Below, one piece after another: positions 1-7,332 of a stretch of DNA of 64,000 nt (its first letter is position 1; every line of letters begins with the position of its first letter). The stretch spans positions 1-64,000 of the forward strand of contig CAZHEE010000001.1 of assembly GCA_964531715.1 (NCBI GenBank), written 5' to 3'. The notes under the pieces are model-generated. The model was given only the letters and a program-made list of their open reading frames with translations, ran no database searches and was not told the origin of the DNA. The position numbers were made by a program, and so were the translations under genes. This DNA comes from UBA1664 sp964531715. GTDB taxonomy: Bacteria > Pseudomonadota > Alphaproteobacteria > Micavibrionales > UBA1664.

Positions 1-2
1 CC

Positions 3-827
3 ACTTATTTCCGTATTAATGCAAAGGAAACGGGGCAGTTTGAGCGCACATTGATTATCGCTGAAGAGGGGTCTTATGTCTCCTACCTTGAGGGCTGCAC
101 CGCACCGATGCGTGATGAAAATCAGCTTCATGCCGCCGTGGTTGAACTCATCGCGCATAAGGATGCGGAGATAAAATACTCAACCGTTCAAAATTGGTAC
201 CCGGGCGATGAAGAAGGTAAAGGCGGGATTTACAATTTCGTAACAAAGCGGGCTTTATGTGACGGTGAAAATGCGAAAGTGAGCTGGACTCAAGTTGAGA
301 CAGGCTCGGCAATTACGTGGAAATATCCGTCTTGCATTTTAAAGGGTGATAATTCTCAAGGTGAGTTTTATTCGGTTGCCATTACCAATGGAAAACAACA
401 GGCAGATACGGGCACGAAAATGATTCACCTCGGCAAAAATACAAAAAGCCGTGTTGTGTCCAAAACAATCTCGGCAGGGCGGTCGGATTCAACCTATCGC
501 GGTGCAGTGAAAATCATGCCGAAGGCGAGCGGGTCAAGAAATTTCACGCAATGTGACAGCCTTCTGATAGGCGATCAATGCGGGGCACATACTGTGCCGT
601 ACATCGAATGTAAGAACAGACATGCGAAATGTGAGCATGAGGCGACAACATCAAAAATCAGTGAAGATCAGATGTTCTACTGCCAACAACGCGGGTTGAA
701 TGAGGAAGAGGCCGTGGCGCTTATCGTGAATGGCTTTTGCCGTGAAGTGATGCAACATCTGCCGATGGAATTCGCCGTTGAGGCGCAAAAATTGGTAGGA
801 ATAAGCTTGGAGGGGAGCGTTGGGTAG
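3..827 (+). CDS. sufB: SufB, Fe-S cluster scaffold subunit (5' end outside window)
   Basis: The reading frame is open from base 3 and gives 274 residues of the C-terminal part of SufB. SufB pairs with SufD and the ATPase SufC in the cytosolic SufBCD complex that assembles Fe-S clusters. Recognisable family motifs are FERTLIIAEEGSYVSYLEG near the window edge, GDQCGAHTVPYIE, and the closing block HEATTSKISEDQMFYC followed by QQRGL. The stop at 825-827 overlaps the region where the next gene could begin, so ung is tightly coupled. The start and N-terminal half lie upstream of the window. The identification is strong; only the N-terminus cannot be checked. Confidence 0.95.
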   Translation, partial: TYFRINAKETGQFERTLIIAEEGSYVSYLEGCTAPMRDENQLHAAVVELIAHKDAEIKYSTVQNWYPGDEEGKGGIYNFVTKRALCDGENAKVSWTQVETGSAITWKYPSCILKGDNSQGEFYSVAITNGKQQADTGTKMIHLGKNTKSRVVSKTISAGRSDSTYRGAVKIMPKASGSRNFTQCDSLLIGDQCGAHTVPYIECKNRHAKCEHEATTSKISEDQMFYCQQRGLNEEEAVALIVNGFCREVMQHLPMEFAVEAQKLVGISLEGSVG

Positions 828-831
828 TCAG

Positions 832-1527
832 ATGTCAGTGGACAGATGTCAGAAATCAGAAAGCACGTCATTACCCGAATTTGACTTGTCAAATTCTAGG
901 GTAATCCAGAGTCTAATTCAAAAACCACTCGCCTTTGTGGCTTCCGAAACTGCCGCATGTAAAACAGTATATCCACCGCGCGAATATATCTTTCGTGCGT
1001 TGGAATTGACACCAATCGAGAAAACAAAGGTTCTAATTCTCGGTCAAGACCCTTATCATGGCGAGGGGCAGGCGCATGGGCTGGCCTTTAGTGTTCAAAA
1101 AAGCGTACGTATTCCACCTAGCCTTAAAAATATTTACAAGGAATTGCAGGCTGATATCGGGATGGCACCCCCTGACCATGGATTTTTGGAAGGCTGGGCG
1201 CGGCAGGGAGTGTTACTTTTAAATACAACGTTGACGGTTGAAAAAGGCAAGCCCGGATCTCATCAAGGGCAGGGCTGGGAAGACTTTACGGATGATATAA
1301 TTCGACAAATCAATGAATTGGTTCGTCCGATTGTCTTTATGCTATGGGGTGCGCATGCTCAAAAAAAAGCCGAGATGATAGACGATGAGAAACATTTAAT
1401 TTTAACCGCGCCGCATCCATCGCCTTTTAGCGCAAGAAAAGGGTTCTTCGGCTGCCGCCATTTTTCAAAAGCGAATGCATTTTTAAAACAAAGCGGTCAA
1501 AGTGAAATTGATTGGAGTGATTTGTAA
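832..1527 (+). CDS. ung: Uracil-DNA glycosylase, Family 1
   Basis: Removes uracil from DNA to start base excision repair. The 231-residue product carries the Family-1 water-activating motif GQDPYH at residues 71-76 (catalytic Asp about 73), the PPSLKNIYKEL segment and the DNA-intercalating motif HPSPFS near residue 195. Length fits the family. ATG at 832 is preferred. A TTG at 820 in the same frame would overlap sufB, and the N-terminal codons 820-860 are a low-complexity series of CAGATGTCAG-like repeats, so the first about 15 residues are uncertain. The gene sits between sufB and sufC in the same direction, which is unusual for a SUF operon and suggests insertion into it. Confidence 0.95.
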   Translation: MSVDRCQKSESTSLPEFDLSNSRVIQSLIQKPLAFVASETAACKTVYPPREYIFRALELTPIEKTKVLILGQDPYHGEGQAHGLAFSVQKSVRIPPSLKNIYKELQADIGMAPPDHGFLEGWARQGVLLLNTTLTVEKGKPGSHQGQGWEDFTDDIIRQINELVRPIVFMLWGAHAQKKAEMIDDEKHLILTAPHPSPFSARKGFFGCRHFSKANAFLKQSGQSEIDWSDL

Positions 1528-1537
1528 TAATTTTAAC

Positions 1538-1620
1538 CGTCATTGCAGGGCTTGTCCCTGCAATTTACTTGTGATTGAGCTGGATTACACGTATTTTCGT
1601 TAAAAAACGTGTAATGACGA
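1538..1620 (+). repeat. Family C palindromic intergenic repeat
   Basis: The stretch begins GTCATTGCAGG, has a short stem (GCAGGG-cttgt-CCCTGC) and ends with GATTACACG ... CGTGTAATGAC, so the outer ends form GTCATT/AATGAC inverted termini with two inner hairpins. Related copies occur at 6308-6510, 8953-9042, 36653-36738, 37997-38152 and 50896-51050. It fills the ung-sufC gap and could act as a transcript-stabilising or attenuating hairpin, which is inference. Confidence 0.8.
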
Positions 1621-1641
1621 AAGAGAAGAGAAAGAAAACAT

Positions 1642-2391
1642 ATGATTGAAATACAAAATTTATACGCTGAAATTGATGGCAAAGCTATTCTCAAAGGCTT
1701 AAATCTCACTATAAATCAAGGTGAAGTCCATGCCATCATGGGCCCGAATGGGGCGGGAAAATCGACCCTATCTTACATCCTTGCAGGTAAAGAAGATTAT
1801 GAAGTCACGCAAGGGGATATCCTTTTCAACGGTGAAAGTATTTTGGAGCTTTCGCCCGATGAACGCGCGGCGGCGGGTGTCTTTCTGGCCTTTCAATATC
1901 CTGTTGAAATCCCGGGTGTGCAGACAACGGCTTTTTTGAAAACGGCAGTGAATGCAGTGCGTAAGGCACGCGGCGAAGGCGAGCTTGCAACGCTGGATTT
2001 TATCAAATTACTTCGCGCGAAAACGACTGAACTCGGCATTAAAGACGAAATGCTAAAACGCCCTGTCAATGTCGGGTTTTCAGGTGGGGAGAAGAAGCGG
2101 AATGAGATTTTGCAAATGGCAATGCTCTACCCGACATTTTGCGTTTTGGATGAAACTGACTCCGGGCTTGATATTGATGCGCTGAAAATTGTGGCGGATG
2201 GCGTGAATGCCTTACGCGCTGATGCTCGCTCATTTCTTGTTATCACACATTATCAACGTTTGCTTGATTATATTGTGCCTGACCAAGTACATATTTTGGC
2301 GGATGGTAAGATCATAAAATCGGGTGATGCGCAACTTGCCAAAGACCTCGAAGCCAAGGGCTATGAAGGCTATCTCAAGGATGCGGCGTAA
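1642..2391 (+). CDS. sufC: SufC, Fe-S assembly ATPase
   Basis: ABC-type ATPase of the SufBCD complex; it energises cluster assembly and is cytosolic, not a transporter. The 249 residues show Walker A GPNGAGKST at about residues 34-42, the Q-loop region FQYPVEIPGV, the SufC-type signature FSGGEKKRNEILQ, and Walker B with D-loop CVLDETDSGLDIDAL. The His switch is in VITHYQRLL. Length is as expected. ATG at 1642 follows a purine-rich leader (gaagagaaagaaaa). The gene is followed after five bases by a DUF559/palindrome insertion that separates it from sufD. Confidence 0.97.
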   Translation: MIEIQNLYAEIDGKAILKGLNLTINQGEVHAIMGPNGAGKSTLSYILAGKEDYEVTQGDILFNGESILELSPDERAAAGVFLAFQYPVEIPGVQTTAFLKTAVNAVRKARGEGELATLDFIKLLRAKTTELGIKDEMLKRPVNVGFSGGEKKRNEILQMAMLYPTFCVLDETDSGLDIDALKIVADGVNALRADARSFLVITHYQRLLDYIVPDQVHILADGKIIKSGDAQLAKDLEAKGYEGYLKDAA

Positions 2392-2395
2392 AAAG

Positions 2396-2792
2396 CCCTC
2401 TCCCTTTAGGGAGAGGGTTGGGTGAGGGTATGACGTTAAAAGAAAAAGCCAAATCTTTAAGGCGAAATCAAACCAAGGCTGAAAAGAAATTATGGCGATA
2501 CTTAAGAAACAGGCAAATTAATGGTTTAAAATTTTACCGCCAATATATTATCGAGCCCTATATATGCGATTTTGTTTGTCGAGATTTTGACATCATTATT
2601 GAGGCCGATGGCGGACAGCATTGTGATAACGAAAGCGATTTTAAGCGGGATAAATACCTGCGTGAAAAAGGCTATGTTATTATAAGATACTGGAATAATG
2701 ATATTCTAAATAATATTGAAGGTGTTATTGAAGACATGAAAAAAAAGATAGAAACCCTCACCCCGGCCCTCTCCCTGAAGGGAGAGGGGGGT
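2396..2792 (+). mobile_element. Candidate DUF559-palindrome mobile unit (family A ends)
   Basis: A DUF559 ORF is bracketed by inverted copies of one repeat. The left end is a hairpin at 2396-2417 (CCCTCTCCCT/AGGGAGAGGG) followed by GGGTGAGGGT at 2420-2429. The right end is ACCCTCACCC at 2754-2763 followed by a hairpin with the same arms at about 2768-2789. The hairpins lie outermost and the 10-bp GGGTGAGGGT arms point into the ORF. Solo copies of the end lie at 3844-3881, 33601-33636 and 63796-63841, with diverged ones at 41869-41922 and 63856-63927. The organisation recalls REP/RAYT units, but the protein is of the Vsr/PD-(D/E)XK type. Mobility is inferred; the repeat geometry is seen directly. 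Confidence 0.6.
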
Positions 2793-3809
2793 ACTCTCCC
2801 CACTTCAAAATTAGAGCGATGGAAGTATTCGAACCTTCCTGCATTCGTGAAAGGCGAGTATGTGGATGAGCCTCTTGCTTTGTCTTACAAAGGTCAAGAA
2901 AGCTTTTTGAAAAATACCTGTGCCGATAACATTATTTGGGCGCATGATGATTACCTTGATATGGATTTATGGCAGGGCATACAAGGTACAAATACGCTCG
3001 AAATCCCTGAGGATAACCATGTGGATAAGCCTGTACGTATCGGCTTTAACATCCCGCAAAATATAAGGCAAAGTGGACATGTGGATATTATCCTCCGCAA
3101 AGGGGCATCACTCACAATCTATGAGCATATTCAAGCTGAAGGCTGGTGCTTGCGTTCAATGACAATTACATTGGTAGAAGGCGCGAAACTGACCCATATC
3201 CGAACCGGAGAGGGGCAGGGGATTGTGACAAACTTAACGCAAGTGACTTTGGCAGAAAATGCGACTTACAAGGCGTATGCGTTGAATACATACGGGGCAT
3301 TCACACGTGATCAAATCCACGCACGATTAGATGGTGAGGGTGCCGAATGTTACCTCTCAGGTTCAAAAATTTTGAACGGGAAACAGCATTGCGATACAAC
3401 AATTTTGATTGAGCATCGCGCGCCGAACTGTCATTCAAACCAGAATTATCGAAACTTGCTGGACGATCAATCACGCGGGGTATTTCAGGGGAAAGTGCAT
3501 GTGCATCAAATTGCCCAAAAAACCGATGGGTATCAGCTGTGTAACAGTGTTTTACTGTCCGATAAGGCGGAGATGAACACAAAACCAGAACTTGAAATTT
3601 ACGCCGATGATGTACAGTGTTCTCACGGTGCAACCACTGCCGCACCTGATGAGGAGCCGCTGTTTTACTTGCAAGCGCGTGGCATTCCTGAGGCTCAAGC
3701 CCGTGCGATGCTCCTCTCCGCGTTTTTATATGAAAGTCTAGAGGCTTTAGAGGATAAAGAGGTAAGTGAGTATTTGACACAAGAAATATCTAAAGCCCTA
3801 CATTTTTAA
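2430..3809 (+). CDS. sufD: DUF559 endonuclease-like domain fused in frame to SufD
   Basis: One open frame of 459 residues. Residues about 1-108 form a DUF559 (Vsr-like PD-(D/E)XK) domain, with LRRNQTKAEKKLWRYLRNRQ, then FYRQYIIEPYICDFVC, then IIEADGGQH with the expected acidic residues, and a closing VIIRYWNNDIL. Residues about 109-121 are encoded by a family A palindrome (ETLTPALSLKGEGG). From about residue 122 the sequence is SufD, beginning LPTSKLERWKYSNL and ending with the HGATTAAPDEEPLFYLQARGI block. The SufD part is about 338 residues, shorter than usual, so the normal N-terminal region is largely missing or replaced. An in-frame ATG at 2736 could start SufD alone (MKKKIETL). Whether the fusion is translated as one chain is unknown. 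SufD partners SufB and SufC in the scaffold complex. Confidence 0.85.
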   Translation: MTLKEKAKSLRRNQTKAEKKLWRYLRNRQINGLKFYRQYIIEPYICDFVCRDFDIIIEADGGQHCDNESDFKRDKYLREKGYVIIRYWNNDILNNIEGVIEDMKKKIETLTPALSLKGEGGTLPTSKLERWKYSNLPAFVKGEYVDEPLALSYKGQESFLKNTCADNIIWAHDDYLDMDLWQGIQGTNTLEIPEDNHVDKPVRIGFNIPQNIRQSGHVDIILRKGASLTIYEHIQAEGWCLRSMTITLVEGAKLTHIRTGEGQGIVTNLTQVTLAENATYKAYALNTYGAFTRDQIHARLDGEGAECYLSGSKILNGKQHCDTTILIEHRAPNCHSNQNYRNLLDDQSRGVFQGKVHVHQIAQKTDGYQLCNSVLLSDKAEMNTKPELEIYADDVQCSHGATTAAPDEEPLFYLQARGIPEAQARAMLLSAFLYESLEALEDKEVSEYLTQEISKALHF

Positions 3810-3813
3810 AATT

Positions 3814-5076
3814 ATGATAACAAATATAAATAAAACATTAGAAGCCCTCACCCCAACCATCTCCCTTAAGGGAGATGGGGTATTTTTGAATCTTAAGCCC
3901 GACTTTCCATCACTCTATAACAAAGATATTGCCTATCTTGACAGTGCGAGCAGTGCGCAAAAACCGCAAGCCGTGATTAATGCGATGACACATGTTATGA
4001 GCGAGCATTACGCAAATATTCACCGTGGGTTGTATGATTATTCCCAAAAAACAACGGAAGCTTTTGAGGCAGTCCGCGAGAAAATTCGCGCATTTATTAA
4101 TGCCAAAAGCGAGAATGAAATTGTTTTCACGCGCAATACAACCGAGGCGATCAATCTTGTCGCGCAATCCTATGGTCGTACTTTTTTAAACGAGGGCGAT
4201 GAAGTTATTTTGAGCGAGATGGAACATCATGCCAATATCGTGCCGTGGCAAATACTCCGCGATGAAAAGGGCATTGTGCTGAAAATTATTCCTGTAACCG
4301 ATATGGGGGAGCTGGATTATCAAGCTTTTGAGACCTTGCTTACAGCCAAAACGAAATTTATTTCGATTGTCCATATATCCAACGCACTTGGCACGGTGAA
4401 TGATGTTGAAAAAATTATACAAACCGCGCGGGCGCATAATCCTGAAATTAGAATCCTGATAGACGGAACGCAAGCCGTGGTTCATGGGGTTATTGATGTT
4501 CAGGCATTGGATTGTGATTTCTTCACTTTCACAGGGCATAAATTATACGGCCCATCAGGGATAGGCGTGCTGTGGGGTAGGGAAGATTTGCTTAATACCA
4601 TGCCACCCTATCAAGGCGGTGGTGACATGATTGAAATTGTCACATTTGATAAGACGACTTATAAAGATGCGCCTGCACGGTTTGAGGCAGGAACACCGTC
4701 TATTGTTGATGTCATAGGACTTGGCGCGGCGATTGATTATATCACCGCAATCGGGATGGATTCCATTATTGCGCATGAGAATGAATTGCTCACGATTGCG
4801 CGGGAAGATTTGAGTGAAATTAAAATCTATGGTGATGTGAAGCATAAAGCCCCCGTGATATCCTTCACGATTGATGGCGCGCATCACTCGGATGTGGGCA
4901 TGATTTTCAACCAGTGTGGTGTTGCGGTGCGAACCGGGCATCATTGTTGTATGCCGCTCATGCAACGCTATGGTATTGACGGCACTGTACGTGCCTCATT
5001 CGGGCTCTATAATAATAAGCAGGATATTGAAAAATTTATTGAGGCGGTTGATAAGGCAAAAAGGATGTTGATGTGA
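3814..5076 (+). CDS. sufS: SufS cysteine desulfurase with palindrome-encoded N-terminus
   Basis: PLP-dependent desulfurase that supplies sulfur to SufBCD. The 420 residues include LDSASSAQKPQAVINAM, the EMEHHANIVPWQ motif, the PLP-binding Lys in TGHKLYGP (residue 243) and the catalytic Cys in RTGHHCCMP (residue 378). The first about 24 residues are not native SufS. They contain EALTPTISLKGDG, encoded by a family A palindrome at 3844-3881 in the same frame and direction as the copy in sufD. Native SufS similarity begins around KPDFPSLYNKDIAYLD. The start ATG lies five bases after the sufD stop with no clear ribosome binding site. The stop overlaps the next gene by four bases. Confidence 0.96.
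   Translation: MITNINKTLEALTPTISLKGDGVFLNLKPDFPSLYNKDIAYLDSASSAQKPQAVINAMTHVMSEHYANIHRGLYDYSQKTTEAFEAVREKIRAFINAKSENEIVFTRNTTEAINLVAQSYGRTFLNEGDEVILSEMEHHANIVPWQILRDEKGIVLKIIPVTDMGELDYQAFETLLTAKTKFISIVHISNALGTVNDVEKIIQTARAHNPEIRILIDGTQAVVHGVIDVQALDCDFFTFTGHKLYGPSGIGVLWGREDLLNTMPPYQGGGDMIEIVTFDKTTYKDAPARFEAGTPSIVDVIGLGAAIDYITAIGMDSIIAHENELLTIAREDLSEIKIYGDVKHKAPVISFTIDGAHHSDVGMIFNQCGVAVRTGHHCCMPLMQRYGIDGTVRASFGLYNNKQDIEKFIEAVDKAKRMLM
3844..3881 (+). repeat. Family A palindrome inside sufS
   Basis: GCCCTCACCCC followed by a hairpin with arms CCATCTCCCTT and AAGGGAGATGG. Compared with the copies at 2396 and 33601, the third stem pair is A-T instead of C-G, changed on both arms. It is translated as part of the SufS N-terminus. 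Confidence 0.85.
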
Positions 5077-5411
5077 AAGAAAGATTATTTAAGCTCATTG
5101 TTCATGTTCCAACAACGCATACCGTGGCCGTAAGAAATGCCATAGGTGACGCAGGTGGTGGCAATGCTGGAGAATACACACATTGTTCTTTTACTATTCG
5201 TGGTTCAGGTCGTTTTAAACCGAATGATAATGCAACACCTCATATCGGGCAAAATGGACAATTTGAAGAGGTTGAAGAAGATCATATTGAGGTCAGTCAC
5301 ATACCCTTAAGCATGACTCAAAAAGTTGTCACGGCGATGCTTGATGCTCACCCATACGAAGAAACAGCTTATGAGCTTATAGAAATTTTTAAGTTTGAGG
5401 ACCTGAAATGA
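5073..5411 (+). CDS. NIF3/YqfO-like small protein in the suf operon
   Basis: 112 residues starting at a GTG that overlaps the sufS stop (GTGA). The sequence has the pattern of the stand-alone NIF3/YqfO-type (CutA-like ferredoxin-fold) domain: KLIVHVPTTHTVAVRNAIGDAG, the GRF-P motif in RGSGRFKPNDNATPHIG, and HPYEETAYELIEI near the C-terminus. The biochemical role of this small family is not settled; a metal-binding or regulatory role has been suggested by similarity only. It is translationally coupled on both sides (ATGA with sufT), so it is very likely co-expressed with Fe-S assembly. Confidence 0.7.
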   Translation: MKERLFKLIVHVPTTHTVAVRNAIGDAGGGNAGEYTHCSFTIRGSGRFKPNDNATPHIGQNGQFEEVEEDHIEVSHIPLSMTQKVVTAMLDAHPYEETAYELIEIFKFEDLK

Positions 5412-5824
5412 AACAAATTGCAAATGCCGATATGGTGAAAAATGCAGTCGGGGCAGAGGAGTATGACTCCTTACAAGAACCGCCGAAGGTTAAGGCAACG
5501 CGCGACCATCCGCTATGGCCGTTAGTGCGCAAAGCTTTGATGAGTGTTTATGACCCTGAAATTCCGACGAATATTTACGAGCTTGGGTTGATTCTAAATG
5601 TTGAGTTGAAAGATGCCGAGGATGCAAATGTTACTGATTGTCATGTTGATATGACGCTGACTTCGCCAGGCTGCCCTGTGGCTCAGGAAATGCCAGGGAT
5701 GGTTCAGTCTGCTATCATGCCGATTGACGGCATTGGCGAAGTGACGGTTGAGATTATTTGGGACCCGGCTTGGGACCCTTCATTTATGTCGGAAACGGCA
5801 AAAATGGAATTAAATATGTTTTAA
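5408..5824 (+). CDS. sufT: SufT, MIP18-family Fe-S maturation factor
   Basis: 138 residues of the DUF59/MIP18 family, which acts in Fe-S protein maturation. The core is ALMSVYDPEIPTNIYELGL, then VDMTLTSPGCPVAQEMP with the conserved Cys, then VEIIWDPAWDPSFMSE. The N-terminal about 40 residues form the extension typical of the SUF-associated branch. Its ATG overlaps the preceding stop by four bases. It is the last tightly coupled gene; a palindromic repeat then separates it from the A-type carrier. Confidence 0.92.
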   Translation: MKQIANADMVKNAVGAEEYDSLQEPPKVKATRDHPLWPLVRKALMSVYDPEIPTNIYELGLILNVELKDAEDANVTDCHVDMTLTSPGCPVAQEMPGMVQSAIMPIDGIGEVTVEIIWDPAWDPSFMSETAKMELNMF

Positions 5825-5830
5825 TTATTC

Positions 5831-5893
5831 TGTCATCCCCGCCTCCGAGCGGGGATCTGTCTTGAAGAGATTCCGGCCTTCGCCGGAATGACG
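5831..5893 (+). repeat. Family B repeat between sufT and the A-type carrier
   Basis: Starts TGTCATCCCCGC, has two stems (CCCCGC...GCGGGG and TTCCGGCC/GGCCGGAA-like TTCCGGCCTTCGCCGGAA) and ends AATGACG. The terminal ATGACG is in frame with the downstream gene and creates a false upstream start at 5888. Confidence 0.8.
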
Positions 5894-5917
5894 AAGATTG
5901 TAAGAAAAGGAAATAAA

Positions 5918-6289
5918 ATGGCATCACAATTAATTAAAGTATCGGACGAGGCGAAAGATTGGCTTCAAACACAGTTAAAAGGACAGGATTATGTCGGAGT
6001 GAAAGTTATCGTCAATCAAAAAGGGTGCGCCGGTGGAGAATATGAGTTTTCACCAGTTGGTGTTGGCGCGGATGTATCCGATTGCGACATGGTTGTTGAT
6101 AACGGGTTGAGAATTTATTTCCCTCGGCTTGATCTTTTTAAAATTATCGGCTCAACATTGGTACTGTATAAGGATCAGTTTAATACACGGCTTGATTTTG
6201 ATAACCCGAATGAGGAGTCGCGATGCGGGTGCGGTGAATCTGTGTCCTTCAAATCTAACGAGCAAATCATCGCCGAGAGTAAGGGATAG
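5918..6289 (+). CDS. A-type Fe-S carrier (IscA/SufA family)
   Basis: 123 residues, starting at the ATG in aaaaggaaataaaATG, where AAAGG serves as ribosome binding site. A farther ATG at 5888 lies inside a repeat. The three cluster-binding cysteines of the family are visible: KGCAGGEYEF near residue 37 and CGCG near the C-terminus. A-type carriers pass [2Fe-2S] or [4Fe-4S] clusters from the scaffold to client proteins. It closes the SUF cluster. I cannot separate SufA from IscA or ErpA by eye, so no symbol is given. Confidence 0.9.
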   Translation: MASQLIKVSDEAKDWLQTQLKGQDYVGVKVIVNQKGCAGGEYEFSPVGVGADVSDCDMVVDNGLRIYFPRLDLFKIIGSTLVLYKDQFNTRLDFDNPNEESRCGCGESVSFKSNEQIIAESKG

Positions 6290-6307
6290 AGGCTTTTTTT
6301 ACTCTAC

Positions 6308-6510
6308 CGTAATTGAAGGACTTGTTCCTGCAATCTATTTTTAACCACTAAGGACACAAAGCTCACTAAGGTGTCGCTTTGCAGGATTTATATAGTTAAT
6401 TCGCAAAGGCTCTGAAGTTTTTTATAAAAAAACTCCTCTTACTCCCTCACTCTGCGATAGAAAGAATTTGGATTACAGGTATTTGCTTCGCAAAACCTGC
6501 AATGACGAAT
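6308..6510 (+). repeat. Mosaic repeat: family C arms split by a family D segment
   Basis: The left family C arm (about 6308-6339, ggacttgttcctgcaatc) and the right arm (6470-6510, ggattacagg...cctgcaatgacga) are separated by a segment resembling the dispersed ACTAAGGACAC / AACTCC...CTCTGCGATAGAAA repeat. The same combination, with different sequences between the arms, is seen at 37997-38152 and 50896-51050. No gene is apparent between 6290 and 6576. Confidence 0.65.
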
Positions 6511-6527
6511 ATATCTGGATATAAAAA

Positions 6528-6545
6528 TGCACGGCGAACCGTGCA
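6528..6545 (-). terminator. Rho-independent terminator for the unknown minus-strand operon
   Basis: Perfect 7-bp stem TGCACGG/CCGTGCA with a four-base loop. On the minus strand it is followed by TTTTTAT. It lies about 30 bases past the stop of the 56-residue gene and would terminate the 7905-to-6577 transcript. Confidence 0.75.
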
Positions 6546-6576
6546 TTAATAATATATATAATGGTAAATACTTAAT

Positions 6577-6747
6577 TTAACCTAAAGCAGGATTGCTAGG
6601 GCTATGTGAAGGACGTCTCTCACCGCCTGTGAGCAGAGAAAGTCCCAAAGCTGCGGGTCCATAGGTTGTTTCAAATTGTCCACCAAAAGCCGAAACAGCC
6701 GCCCTAAATGCTGGCCCTTGTGCTCTCGTTTTAACTGCTGCTACCAT
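6577..6747 (-). CDS. Small 56-residue protein of unknown function
   Basis: A short ORF on the minus strand reading MVAAVKTRAQGPAFRAAV and ending SPSNPALG. It has a good ribosome binding site (AAGGA about eight bases before ATG at 6747) and is followed by a strong hairpin terminator. The protein is Gly/Ala/Pro-rich, without a signal peptide or membrane helix, and has an FGGQFETTYGPAAL centre. It is the third gene after two unknown genes with little space between them. I recognise no family. The site, spacing and terminator argue for a real gene. Confidence 0.55.
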   Translation of the reverse strand: MVAAVKTRAQGPAFRAAVSAFGGQFETTYGPAALGLSLLTGGERRPSHSPSNPALG

Positions 6748-6782
6748 TGTTCTATTCCTTATTTTTACCCTGTTATTTGACT

Positions 6783-7328
6783 TTAATCTTCTTTTTTATA
6801 ATTTTGCAAGTCTTTTTCATAAGCTTCTATAAGATTATAATACCCTAATAAAGTGAAGCTGTCAATAAATTCAGTTCTGTTTGATAATATCCCAAGTTCG
6901 TAGACTATGCCAGTCTGCCAAAATAACTTATCCTCATATTTTTTGTGTTCTCGATGATAGTGAACGGATTCACCATTATTGATGCTGATCCGCTTTAATT
7001 GAGGGTCATACTCATGGGATGCCTCGCGGAGTGCGCCGGCGAGCGAAATCGTGTTTATCGGGTCTTCGGAGGCTGTTTCCTCGGATACGGCGATATAGGC
7101 GGCCTGTGCCCCCGTGACATAATCGCGATTTTCTGTTCCGCGAAGAACGCTTATTTTCACATCATAGTCACGCGCAAATTCGGTCAGTTCGCTCCCCATT
7201 TCACTTTGGGTCAGATTTGAAAGTGCAATGTCAATTATTTCTTTCTCACGGGAATGACGAACCATCCGTTTCTCGGGTGGTTTATTGCTTTTTAAAAGGC
7301 TATTCAGTGAATCAAACGGGTTTTTCAT
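6783..7328 (-). CDS. Conserved-looking hypothetical protein
   Basis: 181 residues from the ATG at 7328 (a GTG one codon earlier is possible). No signal peptide or transmembrane segment. Features visible: a basic N-terminus (PPEKRMVRHSREKE), LTQSEMGSELTEFARDYDVKI, an acidic middle, and a REASHEY then HYHREHKKYEDKLFW stretch rich in His and Glu. The HE residues recall metallopeptidase-like HE motifs, but the pattern is too weak for a claim. It follows the 190-residue gene by a few bases and precedes the 56-residue gene, so these three are probably one transcript. Function unknown. Confidence 0.6.
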   Translation of the reverse strand: MKNPFDSLNSLLKSNKPPEKRMVRHSREKEIIDIALSNLTQSEMGSELTEFARDYDVKISVLRGTENRDYVTGAQAAYIAVSEETASEDPINTISLAGALREASHEYDPQLKRISINNGESVHYHREHKKYEDKLFWQTGIVYELGILSNRTEFIDSFTLLGYYNLIEAYEKDLQNYKKED

Positions 7329-7332
7329 CACT

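Noticed and set aside
3301..3780. Long minus-strand ORF inside sufD
   Set aside because: It lies entirely opposite well-conserved SufD sequence and has no family features of its own.
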